Of a stretch of DNA of 64,000 nucleotides, positions 18,313-26,189 are shown one piece after another. The stretch comes from Gilvimarinus chinensis DSM 19667. Lineage in GTDB: Bacteria > Pseudomonadota > Gammaproteobacteria > Pseudomonadales > Cellvibrionaceae. Every line of letters begins with the position of its first letter. Position 1 is the stretch's first letter. The notes beneath the pieces were generated by a model. It was given only the letters and a program-made list of their open reading frames with translations, did not search any database and had not been told where the DNA came from. The position numbers were made by a program, and so were the translations under genes. Location: the NCBI RefSeq assembly GCF_000377745.1, contig NZ_KB898707.1, forward strand, positions 1 to 64,000, read 5' to 3'.

Positions 18313-19580
18313 GATTTATTATCTCCTTTGGGCACTTCGATAGTTTCAACCTTTCCGACCAGGAATAAATATGAGAACAACCCGGTAATGGCCAGCGCGC
18401 CGATAAGAACTAATGCCGGACGGAAGTCGCCTCCCTCGGTTAAGTAACCAATGGCAATAGGTACTGTGACGGCGGATAAGCCGCCAATAAAGTTAAAACA
18501 ACCACCCACTAGGCCCACCATATTTTTTGGCGCGAGCAGTGAGACGAACACCCAGTTAATGGAGGCCAGGCCGTTGCCAAAAAACGTAATTGATAAACAG
18601 ACCGTGACCCAAAAGGTGCTACTGACATAGTTCGCAGCGATCACTGTGCTGGATAATAATAGGCCGAGAATAATAGGGGTTTTGCGAGCTACCTCGTTGG
18701 AGACGCCACGGCGTACTAAAAAATCTGAGAAAAACCCCGATAGCAACACACCACAAAAGGCCGCTAAAAAAGGCACCGAAGCTAAAAATCCACTGTTTAA
18801 ACTGGTGAGGCCACGTTCCTCCTCAAGGTAGGTGGGAAACCAGGTCAGAAAGAAAATCAAGGTTCCACCGAGGCAAAACTGACCGATGTAAACGCCCCAC
18901 AACTTGCGGCTGGAAAACGCAATGCCGAGATTGCGCCAGCTCACTTGCGCCTGCTTTACTTCGGGTGTTTTTATGTCGCTTTCATCGGTTTTATTGTCAT
19001 CCGGGTCGCGATACAACCAATACCAAATGCCAGCCCAGGCAATACCAATTAACCCCGAGATGATAAACAGACCGCGCCAGGTAAAATATTCCTGAATAAT
19101 CGCCAGGACCGGCATTAAAAAAGCCAGCCCAATAAATTGACCTGAGGTATAAATTGCGATGGCGCTGGCGCGCTCTTCAGCGGGAAACCACTGAGTTACA
19201 ATTTTGTTGTTGGCCGGGTACGAGGGCGCTTCGAACACGCCGATCGCCATGCGACAGCCCACCATGGCTGCCAGCGAGCTAACCAAGCCCTGTACTAAAG
19301 TTGCGAGTGACCACGCCACAAGAATAAAAGGGTAGAGAATGCGCACCTTTACAATATCCACCACCATGCCGCCGGGAATTTGCATGATGGAGTAGGTCCA
19401 GGCAAACGCCGAGAACAGAATGCCTATTTGCACTCGGGATAACTCCAAGTCATCACCAATGGCGCTGGCGGCTACTGAGATGTTGGTGCGATCCATATAG
19501 TTGATCACCACGCTGATAAAAATCAGCGATAAAACGGACGCCTTGGCTCGCAGACGTGTCGGAGTAACAGATTTGCTCAT
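18309..19580 (-). CDS. MFS sugar-acid transporter (anion:cation symporter family)
   Basis: This 423-residue inner-membrane protein has about 12 hydrophobic segments. It has the motif MDRTNISVAASAIGDDLELSRVQIG near residues 30-55, typical of the ExuT/DgoT/GudP anion:cation symporter group. IYTSGQFIGLAFLMP near 145 also fits. Family members take up hexuronates, galactonate or glucarate with protons. Within this operon it may carry an anhydro-galactose derivative, galactonate or an oligosaccharide across the inner membrane; substrate is inferred. It overlaps the kinase start by four bases and follows the cycloisomerase gene by 13 bp. Confidence 0.9.
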   Translation of the reverse strand: MSKSVTPTRLRAKASVLSLIFISVVINYMDRTNISVAASAIGDDLELSRVQIGILFSAFAWTYSIMQIPGGMVVDIVKVRILYPFILVAWSLATLVQGLVSSLAAMVGCRMAIGVFEAPSYPANNKIVTQWFPAEERASAIAIYTSGQFIGLAFLMPVLAIIQEYFTWRGLFIISGLIGIAWAGIWYWLYRDPDDNKTDESDIKTPEVKQAQVSWRNLGIAFSSRKLWGVYIGQFCLGGTLIFFLTWFPTYLEEERGLTSLNSGFLASVPFLAAFCGVLLSGFFSDFLVRRGVSNEVARKTPIILGLLLSSTVIAANYVSSTFWVTVCLSITFFGNGLASINWVFVSLLAPKNMVGLVGGCFNFIGGLSAVTVPIAIGYLTEGGDFRPALVLIGALAITGLFSYLFLVGKVETIEVPKGDNKS

Positions 19581-19593
19581 TATTGTTCTCGCT

Positions 19594-20748
19594 TTACCAG
19601 TTGGTGTAGCTGTTATCGGGTTTAATCAAGCGTGGAGGCTCCCAGTACTTAAAGGATTTACCTTGCAGAGCGGCTTCGTTGACATCGATGCCAAGCCCGG
19701 GGGCGTCAGGTATACGAAAGTGGTTGTTCACTACCTCGGGGCGGTTGACAAAATAGCGGTCATAATCGCTTAAATCACCGTCGTATGGCGCCAGCTCAAG
19801 CCACGCTAGATTGCTGATGGCGGCGCAGTAGTGAATAGAAGCCGCTGTACAAAGTGGGCTTAAGGGGTTGTGCGGCATCATGTCGATGTAGGCGGTTTCG
19901 CACTGCGCGGCAATTTTTAATGCCTCGGTAAAGCCGCCGGCGTTGCAAATATCTACCCGGCCAAAATTGGTTAAGGCATTATTAACGTAGGGAGCAAAAT
20001 CCCACTTGCTGGTAAACTCCTCGCCGATGGCGAAGGGGATATCGATCATTTCTCGCAGGCTTCGGTAAGCTTGGGGGCTTTCGGCGCGGATAGGTTCTTC
20101 TAAAAAGTCCAGTGTTCCTGTTGGCATTTTCCCGCAGAATGAAACGGTTTCGGCCACACTTAAACGGTGGTGGTAATCGATACCGAATATGACTTCACTA
20201 CCTAGCGCTTCACGTGCCTTGCAAAGCCAGTGAGCGCTTTTAGCAGTAGAGGCACGGGGATCAAATAATGTCGGTTTCTCTGGGGTGCCATGTTCTCCAG
20301 TGGTAGCTCGAATAACGTCCCAACCTTCATCTTTAAGGCGTAAAACGTCGTCTACAAAACCTTCATCGAAAGCGACAGTACTGGTAGCAAAAAGTGGAAT
20401 ACGATCGCGCTGCTTGCCGCCTAATAGCTGATAGACAGGCACGCCTAATGCTTTTCCTTTGATATCGTGCAATGCAATATCAATGGCGGCAATGGCCGCG
20501 GCGAGTACCCGACCGCCTTCAAAGTATGCCCCGCGGTACATCTGCTGCCACAGGGCGCTGATGTGTAGTGGGTTTTGTCCTATTAGAAACTGCTCAAAAT
20601 GCTTTACCGCGCCCATTACCGCTTGCTCACGGCTCGAAAGACCTGCCTCGCCCCATCCGTAAACGCCTTGGTCGGTCTCTACTTTCACCAAGCAAACATT
20701 GCGAAACCCGACCCAGAAACTGTAGCTTTTTAGTTTTGTAATCTTCAT
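19594..20748 (-). CDS. enolase-superfamily enzyme, probable 3,6-anhydro-L-galactonate cycloisomerase or galactonate dehydratase
   Basis: The protein is 384 residues from the MKITKLKSYSFW start. The N-terminal capping domain (GVYGWGEAGLSSREQAV) precedes the mandelate-racemase barrel. Metal ligands are visible in GIDYHHRLS, DFLEEPI and FAIGEEF; the catalytic histidine is in MMPHNPLSPLC. DgoD-type dehydratases share these features. In agar loci a member of this superfamily converts 3,6-anhydro-L-galactonate to 2-keto-3-deoxy-L-galactonate, the function I favour from context. A galactonate dehydratase would look alike. The ATG is one base after the GntR stop, which decides the start against a longer frame that runs into the regulator. 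Confidence 0.82.
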   Translation of the reverse strand: MKITKLKSYSFWVGFRNVCLVKVETDQGVYGWGEAGLSSREQAVMGAVKHFEQFLIGQNPLHISALWQQMYRGAYFEGGRVLAAAIAAIDIALHDIKGKALGVPVYQLLGGKQRDRIPLFATSTVAFDEGFVDDVLRLKDEGWDVIRATTGEHGTPEKPTLFDPRASTAKSAHWLCKAREALGSEVIFGIDYHHRLSVAETVSFCGKMPTGTLDFLEEPIRAESPQAYRSLREMIDIPFAIGEEFTSKWDFAPYVNNALTNFGRVDICNAGGFTEALKIAAQCETAYIDMMPHNPLSPLCTAASIHYCAAISNLAWLELAPYDGDLSDYDRYFVNRPEVVNNHFRIPDAPGLGIDVNEAALQGKSFKYWEPPRLIKPDNSYTNW

Positions 20749-20749
20749 A

Positions 20750-21412
20750 TCAATGCCTAAACAAGCGCGACCAGTATTCGCCACTGGTTTGAATATGTTC
20801 TGCAAGCTGCTGCTTGATTCTCACACCATCCCCGTTTCTTAAAGAGTCCAGCATTTGCTGGTGTTCTTGTATAGTGGTGTTCAGTTTTACCTTGCTGATG
20901 GGCAACTTCGCGTGTAACGCCTGAAGCATGATCTTTTTGCGCCGCCATAGGTCGACAGCCATGGAGTTATAATGGTGGCGATACATCTCCCAGTGAAAGA
21001 GCGTATCTAATTTTCGAAATCGAGCCGGCTCATCTGGCGAGAGCTCTTGCATGTCATTTATTGTCTGTTGCAGCACCGCCAGGTTTTCGAGGTTGTGGTG
21101 CTCGATGAACCAATCCAACAGGTAGGGCTCGAGTACCGCAAGAATTTCAAACACGTTGCGCATGGTCTCGAACTCAAAACGAGCAACACGGGCACCACTG
21201 TTGCGCTGAAAGGTTACGAAGCCTTCCCCTTCTAGTTGTTTTAAAGCCTCACGCACGGGGTTCACACTAGTGCCATAGCGTGTGGCTAAAGCAGTAGTGA
21301 CCAGCCGATCCCCGCTGACGAACTCCCCAAAGGCGATGTCGCTCAGAAGCTGTGCGTAAACACTGTCCTCTGGGTCTATCAAGTAGGTAAGCGCTTGTTT
21401 TGCGTTTATCAT
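20750..21412 (-). CDS. GntR/FCD-family transcriptional regulator of the agar locus
   Basis: The protein is about 220 residues. An N-terminal winged helix (GDRLVTTALATRYGTSVNPVREALKQLEGEGFVTF) is followed by an all-helical FCD ligand domain (FETMRNVFEILAVLEPYLLDWFIEHH, RKLDTLFHWEMYRHH, EHQQMLDSLRNGD). The ATG at 21412 has AAAGGTG upstream. The longer frame begins with a TTG inside the operator and is rejected. The gene heads the operon to the cycloisomerase, MFS, kinase, aldolase and GH50. Two operator-like sites overlap its own leader, implying autoregulation. The effector is probably a sugar acid of the pathway, which is inference. Confidence 0.9.
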   Translation of the reverse strand: MINAKQALTYLIDPEDSVYAQLLSDIAFGEFVSGDRLVTTALATRYGTSVNPVREALKQLEGEGFVTFQRNSGARVARFEFETMRNVFEILAVLEPYLLDWFIEHHNLENLAVLQQTINDMQELSPDEPARFRKLDTLFHWEMYRHHYNSMAVDLWRRKKIMLQALHAKLPISKVKLNTTIQEHQQMLDSLRNGDGVRIKQQLAEHIQTSGEYWSRLFRH

Positions 21413-21431
21413 TTGCACACCTTTATTGTCG

Positions 21432-21465
21432 ATTGTATTCAATATAGTATAGGATTGTGTGCAAT
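21432..21465. promoter_or_regulatory. paired operator sites at the GntR promoter
   Basis: Two variants of the agar palindrome stand side by side: ATTGTATTCAAT (21432-21443) and ATTGTGTGCAAT (21454-21465). Their centres are 22 bp apart, two helical turns, so dimers could bind on one face of the DNA. They lie 20-53 bp upstream of the GntR ATG and mark autoregulation of the main agar operon. Confidence 0.7.
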
Positions 21466-21547
21466 ATCAAGAGGTGGATATGAGTGAGCGACAGAACGCC
21501 CGAGGCCGGGCCGTCATAATCACTCCCAAAGTGCCGAGAGCAGTGTT

Positions 21548-21715
21548 ATGTCATTTATAAAAAAACTGATAACAGCCTTAGTTTTGCCATGGAAAACCAA
21601 AACTTGGGAGGAAATAGACGATGTTTGTCTGCGCCTACAAGGAAAATTAAGCGACGAGCGCAGCGAAAATGCCGAACAGCAAGCGCTTAAGCGGGGTAGG
21701 TCTAAGGAGCGGTAA
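21548..21715 (+). CDS. small hypothetical protein (55 aa)
   Basis: An open frame of 55 codons runs from ATG to TAA: it begins MSFIKKLITALVLPWK, a short basic-hydrophobic stretch, and ends in a charged, helix-prone segment (LSDERSENAEQQALKRGRSKER). I do not recognise it. No strong ribosome site precedes it. A 26-codon frame at 21480 with AAGAGGTG upstream overlaps its start. It lies divergent from the GntR gene and its operators. It may be a real small membrane-associated protein, or debris in an accessory strip. Confidence 0.3.
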   Translation: MSFIKKLITALVLPWKTKTWEEIDDVCLRLQGKLSDERSENAEQQALKRGRSKER

Positions 21716-21784
21716 CAAACCACGCACGATATAAAGGCTTTTCATCCAGTACGGAATATTTAACTGTTGCATTAATCGATATGC

Positions 21785-21812
21785 TATGGAATTCTACGCA
21801 ATAGAATTCTAT
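21785..21812. promoter_or_regulatory. tandem AT-rich palindromes upstream of the RHH-like gene
   Basis: ATAGAATTCTAT (21801-21812) is a perfect 12-bp palindrome, and TATGGAATTCTA (21785-21796) is a near copy. Centres are 16 bp apart. They end 14 bp before the start of a gene whose product has a ribbon-helix-helix-like C-terminus. This arrangement fits an autoregulatory operator. Confidence 0.5.
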
Positions 21813-21826
21813 TTCGTGGAATAAGT

Positions 21827-22159
21827 ATGAAGCCTTTTAAGTTGCGATCAAACCAAGAGCGTGTATGGGTAAAAGAGTGGTTCCGTAAACTCATCATCAA
21901 CGGGGAATCTGATTATGGCTTGGATGCAGTATCCTTCGCCCAGTCGGATGAGGATATTCAGCGCCTTATTGAGACGTTGCTTCCCGAGCAGCGCAAGAAA
22001 CTTCAAAAAGCGCTCTCTGCACGAAGAGCTCGTCAGACTGAACCTAACTACATGGTACATATTAAGGTAAGCCGTGAGGCTCGAGACGGATTAAAGGCAC
22101 ACGCTGAACGCAAAGGCATCACGATGTCTGAACTTCTTGAACAAACCTTTAGCCTATAG
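21827..22159 (+). CDS. small protein with ribbon-helix-helix-like C-terminus
   Basis: This 110-residue protein is basic. The C-terminal 36 residues (YMVHIKVSREARDGL, then KAHAERKGITMSELLEQ) show the strand-helix-helix layout of MetJ/Arc/CopG DNA-binding proteins. The N-terminal part (WVKEWFRKLIINGESDYGLDAVSF, then SDEDIQRLIETLLPEQRKKLQ) is helical and of unknown function. The layout recalls MatP-like or antitoxin-type regulators, but I cannot assign it further. Palindromes just upstream suggest self-regulation. Downstream lies a decayed toxin-like gene on the other strand. No operon partner is seen. Confidence 0.6.
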   Translation: MKPFKLRSNQERVWVKEWFRKLIINGESDYGLDAVSFAQSDEDIQRLIETLLPEQRKKLQKALSARRARQTEPNYMVHIKVSREARDGLKAHAERKGITMSELLEQTFSL

Positions 22160-22304
22160 TGCTGACTACACTGGAGGCGCTGGTTGAAATGGAGGTATTC
22201 GCTGTTTTTCTGTGAATAGAGCAGCTGGTTTTCATTGGAATGTCCAGTTTTTTATAACAAAAAAAGGCGAGTGGCAAATTAGCTGGAAGCTGAAGACGGT
22301 GGAT

Positions 22305-22606
22305 CTACATGTAAAACCGAAACTGTACACAGTTATTAGTACAGTCTCCACTGTTGTAGAAACAGCGAAAATCCAGGTCTTCGGAAAGTCGTTGGATTAG
22401 ATTATGACCTTTTGACAGGCTGGTCCCGTCTGAAAATATTGTTGTAATACTTCCGTCGTGGTATTCACTTATGGCTCTCAGAACCCGAACCGAATACCAG
22501 TCTTTTTCTACGAAGGCGGATCAATACCCAGCTCGGCAGCCACATCTTCAATAATTGACCGGTCAAGAGACATATTGCTACTTAATAGACTTTCCGTATA
22601 CGCCAT
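22305..22606 (-). pseudogene. remnant of an AbiEii-type nucleotidyltransferase toxin
   Basis: On the minus strand, from ATG at 22606, the frame reads MAYTESLL...MSLDRSIIEDVAAELGIDP and then hits a stop. Shifting by one base at about 22515-22520 restores FVEKDWYSVRVLRA, IFSDGTSLSKG and QRLSEDLDF, ending at a stop at 22305. The joined order (AELGIDPxFVEKDWY, GTSLSKG, RLSEDLDF) is characteristic of the AbiEii/AbiGii toxin family, in which GTSLSKG is the nucleotide-binding core. Full-length members are about 280-300 residues, so the remaining two thirds are missing. No AbiEi antitoxin gene is evident next to it. Confidence 0.75.
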
Positions 22607-23066
22607 TCTGCGCGATACCCGCCCCTTCACCGCCACGACCCTACCGGTGGGACTCCAGTAATGCCGGGATATCCCGTAAATTACCTAAAATTATTTCCAG
22701 TTTGCGTAATTACACGTAGTGAAGATAATCGCGGATAATTAGTAACTTCTTTGTTGAGTCAAAAGCGAAGAGCGCATAACTTTGCGTTGTCTTAGGTGAC
22801 GGGATCCGAAGGATCGTCGGTTAGAGGGCATCTAAACAGCAGGAAACCTCACTCAAGTTATGTCAATTTCGGCTATAGAAAGCGCATTTTGTATCAGTTT
22901 ACATGTCACTTACTAGGGGCTGGTGGGGTACGTATCCGTCATTTATGTATCAGTTCCCATATCAGTTTACTTAAAGGGTGCTATGACCACGCCCTCAACC
23001 GCCAGCTCGCTAACCGGAACAATGTTTATAGTGATCGATGTTGTAAAATTGGTATGAGTTAAAATT
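22607..23066. other. intergenic stretch without recognisable gene
   Basis: This 460-bp stretch lies between the AbiEii relic and the GH43 stop codon. No frame gives a recognisable product. The short open frames here lack start context and family motifs. It may hold decayed parts of the same accessory element. I see no clean inverted terminal repeats. Confidence 0.5.
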
Positions 23067-24680
23067 CTATTGGTTAGAGTTATATTCATTATAACTAAAG
23101 GATTGGAAGTCAGCGTTTATAAATTGACCCGACAAATCATGGCATGCCATACCTACAAAAGCCCCGGTAAAATGCTCTGCTCCAACCTCGTCGGCTAGAC
23201 CGCTGTAATCAATGTATCCGCCAAGTGAATTCCAGTTGCCAGACTCAGTGGCCCAAAATCCTCTCCATTGATCCCATTCCACTTGTATTTTCAGGCGTAT
23301 CTGGCCCTTCGGCAAAGGTATCCTTTGGCCTAGGGGGTAGAGCATTTTTCCTTCCATTGTTGCCATGACAATCTCAATGACACGTCCCAAAGACTCGTCA
23401 TGAGTAAGGCATAAATAGATGAACTTCTGTGTGTTATAAAAGCTCATCAGACCAGCCATTTGCTGGAAGCTTTTAGGGTTAAAGTCAAGAGTTGTTTCTG
23501 CTGTAAAGCAGAAAGCTTGTTGGCGTCTTGCGATAAGACTTTGTTCGTAGAGACTTGTAGGAGGTTCTTGGCCTTTTAGCCTTAGATATCCTGGCCGTGC
23601 ACTATACGATAGTATTGGTTCCAGTAGAGGAAACCGTGGACTCTGGTAGTGAATTGTCAGCTTATCGGTAGAAAAGTCAAAGTGTTCCTTTTGGAATTCC
23701 AATGTCGAATCAAAGCCAAGACTATTATGAGTCTCTAAGAGTGGATTTTTCTGGCCGTGAGATAACCTAGGCCATCCACTATCAGAAAAGCTAACCTTTT
23801 GGATAGCGGTCTCGCGGCCAAGTACGCTTCGGCCTCGATTAGGTAAGGGGCGCGATGCCAGATGAACGAAGTAATGGTCTCCATTGGGTAGGGTAACTAA
23901 ATCTCCATGTCCTGCTCGTTGAAGTTCGTTTGTGTGATGACCTGCACTGGTTAGAAAATGCATTTGAGGGTCTATTTCGTAAGGTCCTAATAAGTTTTTA
24001 CTTCGCGCGAAGAGCGATGCGTGGTGGGAAAAAGTTCCACCCTCTGCTGTGAGAAGATAATAATAGCCGTTGATTCTGTATAAGTGAGATCCCTCAACCA
24101 AGCCAAGCTCAGAACCTTCAAAAATATTATGAATCGGGCCGACCAAGCCTTCTTTTTTAGAGTCAAACTCTTGAGCTATTATGCCTGAGAAAAATTTTGC
24201 AGCTCGGTGATGGTTAATGCTAGGTTCTGGACGATGGTCCCAGAGAACATTCAAAAGCCATTTTCGACCGTCGTTATCATGAAAAAGAGATGGGTCAAAG
24301 CCGCTGCTATTTAAAAATATGGGGTCTGACCAGGGGCCCATGATGTCGCGGCTAGTGATCAAGTAGTTTTTTCTGCTTTGATAATCGGTCTGATAGTCTC
24401 GTACATCGGTGTACACTAAATAAAATACCCCGTCTGAATAAGATAGACAGGGTGCCCAAATACCACAAGAATTGGGGTGGCCTCTCATGTCCAACCAATC
24501 GGTTTGGTTTAACGGATGGGTAATCAACGTCCAGTTAGCTAGATCACGGGAATGATGTATTTGTACGCCCGGAAACCACTCAAATGTAGACGTTGCAATG
24601 TAATAGTCATTTCCAACACGGCAAATAGATGGGTCAGGATTAAATCCCTTGAGTATTGGGTTGATAATCATTTTAGTCAT
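23067..24680 (-). CDS. GH43 beta-xylosidase
   Basis: This 537-residue protein has no signal peptide and matches the length of GH43 beta-xylosidases with a C-terminal beta-sandwich. The five-bladed propeller carries the three acidic sites: NPDPSI near residue 14 (general base), SSGFDPSLFHD near 130 (pKa modulator) and LVEGSHLY near 195 (general acid). WAPCLSYSDGVFYLVYTDV and AGHGDLV also fit. It would hydrolyse xylo-oligosaccharides in the cytoplasm. It stands alone: no xylose isomerase, xylulokinase or xylanase is nearby. Its codon use is more AT-rich than the agar genes. Together with the flanking relics this hints at acquisition. Confidence 0.9.
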   Translation of the reverse strand: MTKMIINPILKGFNPDPSICRVGNDYYIATSTFEWFPGVQIHHSRDLANWTLITHPLNQTDWLDMRGHPNSCGIWAPCLSYSDGVFYLVYTDVRDYQTDYQSRKNYLITSRDIMGPWSDPIFLNSSGFDPSLFHDNDGRKWLLNVLWDHRPEPSINHHRAAKFFSGIIAQEFDSKKEGLVGPIHNIFEGSELGLVEGSHLYRINGYYYLLTAEGGTFSHHASLFARSKNLLGPYEIDPQMHFLTSAGHHTNELQRAGHGDLVTLPNGDHYFVHLASRPLPNRGRSVLGRETAIQKVSFSDSGWPRLSHGQKNPLLETHNSLGFDSTLEFQKEHFDFSTDKLTIHYQSPRFPLLEPILSYSARPGYLRLKGQEPPTSLYEQSLIARRQQAFCFTAETTLDFNPKSFQQMAGLMSFYNTQKFIYLCLTHDESLGRVIEIVMATMEGKMLYPLGQRIPLPKGQIRLKIQVEWDQWRGFWATESGNWNSLGGYIDYSGLADEVGAEHFTGAFVGMACHDLSGQFINADFQSFSYNEYNSNQ

Positions 24681-25154
24681 CCTTTTAATCAGTTCGCGTG
24701 TCTTTCGAAATTTTTAAATATGGAAATGTGATCGCAATATCACTAATTATTCATGTCGAGAATAGCATACAAGAAAGGATGTAAATATTCGCAAGGGAGG
24801 AGTGAAGAGGTATGATTATTAAAGCTCTCGTTAAGAAGGGTAAGCTAGTGTATTCCCCCCAACTGATGGGGTAAATATAAGGGTTTACGTTCTCGATAGT
24901 TTCAAATATAAAAGTGTTTCAGGGGGGGCTGGATATTGTTAAGCGCAATATTCTAATCTAAGAGAGTTGCTTAGCGCGGTTATTGCTTGAAAAACGTAGG
25001 TTAGGGATAGCAGGGTAAGAAATAAGACGGTGATGAGCAGTGTCTAAATTCGCAATTTACGAAACTAGAATTTGGGGAAAAGGAAAAGCTTACTCTAAGA
25101 CACCTCTAATCGACTATGATCGCATAGAGCAAGCTTTTATTGACCTAGTTTATG
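24681..25154. other. 474-bp intergenic region between GH43 and fbp
   Basis: No protein gene is supported. The segment near 24700-24760 is AT-rich and probably contains the GH43 promoter. The remainder has only short open frames. A 13-bp inverted repeat begins at its left-hand end of the fbp gene (25145). I see no copies of either operator motif here. Confidence 0.5.
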
Positions 25155-25174
25155 TCAGTCATGACATAAACTAG
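25145..25174. terminator. 13-bp perfect inverted repeat over the fbp stop codon
   Basis: CTAGTTTATGTCA (25145-25157) and its complement (25162-25174) flank a four-base loop. The fbp TGA lies in the left arm. The hairpin is strong, but the minus-strand continuation (GTCAATAAAAG) is not a proper T-tract. It may act as a transcript-end stabiliser or a weak terminator; a protein-binding site is also possible. Confidence 0.4.
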
Positions 25175-26189
25175 CCTGTAAGAATTCAGAGAGTCGTTCG
25201 GTGCTTTCGTCCTGTATGTAGTTTAGGCAGGTATACACTTCTTTGGTAGATCCTGCTATGACAGGGGTCCTTTGATGCAGCCGGCTAGGTGTCACACTTA
25301 GAATGGAGTTTGATTCATTAAAAGCGCTTGCGCCGCAGTTATAAAGTATCAATGCTATGGGGTTAGCCTCATAAATTAACCTGAGTTTTCCTGATTGCAT
25401 ACCCTTTCTTTTATCCGAAGGGTAAAGAAAAATTCCACCACGAGATACTACTCGATGAATGTCGGCCACCATGGCGCCGCTCCATCGCATATTGTAGTTT
25501 TTCTGCCTCGGGCCACATTTTCCATCTAATAGGTGGTCTATATAGTTGCCAAATTCTTTGTTCCAGCTTCTAGCATTGGCCATGTTGATCGCAAATTCAG
25601 ACGTTTCGTATGGAACGCGCACGTCTTCTTCGGTAAGAACAAAGACCTCTTTTTCTACATCTAGTGTAAAAATATACGTACCCTTTCCGAATGTGATGAC
25701 CAGCTGAGTAGCGGGGCCGTATATCACATAGCCGGCGCATAGCTGATTGGATCCGGGCTGGAGAAAAGACTCCTCTGGACTAGATGAAGAAAGGGCAGGA
25801 AGAACTGAGAATATTGTCCCTACAGAGCCGTTAATATCAATGTTGGTCGAACCATCGAGTGGATCAAAGGCAACCGAAAACGCCCCACTTTCGTTGACGT
25901 TTATTGCATTATTCTCTTCTTCGGAAGCGAAATGCTTAACAGACTGATTATGGCGTAGCTGATCCCGAAGAACCTGGTTGCACAGAAGGTCCAGAGTTTT
26001 TTGTGTCTCGCCAGAGCTGTTAGATTTGTCTGAACTTCCTGTTAATCCCTCTATTGGCGATTGGGATAGAATTTTGGCAATATCGGTACAGGCTGACAAT
26101 ACGTCATTGACGACACCTCCTAATCCCGGGTCGATCGACTTCCTTAGGAGGAATTGCGAGAAGGTCTTGTTCCGGTTTGAATTATTCAT
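25155..26189 (-). CDS. fbp: class I fructose-1,6-bisphosphatase
   Basis: The protein is 344 residues from the ATG at 26189. Class I FBPase motifs are clear: FASEEENNAI near residue 90, FDPLDGSTNID near 110 with the metal-binding aspartates, and MRWSGAMVADIHR near 242. It removes the 1-phosphate from fructose-1,6-bisphosphate, the committed step of gluconeogenesis. The ATG overlaps the fbaA stop by eight bases, arguing for coupled translation and against the GTG four codons upstream. It ends the tpiA-fbaA-fbp cassette, which sits under a hexuronate-type operator at 28136. Confidence 0.93.
   Translation of the reverse strand: MNNSNRNKTFSQFLLRKSIDPGLGGVVNDVLSACTDIAKILSQSPIEGLTGSSDKSNSSGETQKTLDLLCNQVLRDQLRHNQSVKHFASEEENNAINVNESGAFSVAFDPLDGSTNIDINGSVGTIFSVLPALSSSSPEESFLQPGSNQLCAGYVIYGPATQLVITFGKGTYIFTLDVEKEVFVLTEEDVRVPYETSEFAINMANARSWNKEFGNYIDHLLDGKCGPRQKNYNMRWSGAMVADIHRVVSRGGIFLYPSDKRKGMQSGKLRLIYEANPIALILYNCGASAFNESNSILSVTPSRLHQRTPVIAGSTKEVYTCLNYIQDESTERLSEFLQASLCHD

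Noticed and set aside
20749-20805. Longer N-terminus for the cycloisomerase
   Set aside because: It runs into the regulator gene; the ATG at 20748 starts the conserved domain and follows the stop by one base.
21413-21442. Upstream start (TTG) for the GntR regulator
   Set aside because: It also falls in an operator copy; the ATG at 21412 has a good ribosome site.
22607-23066. Possible transposon ends
   Set aside because: Short repeated words occur, but no matching terminal repeats or transposase could be found.
24725-24750. CRP-like site (TGTGATCGCAATATCAC) upstream of GH43
   Set aside because: The half-sites are eight bases apart instead of six, so it does not fit the consensus.
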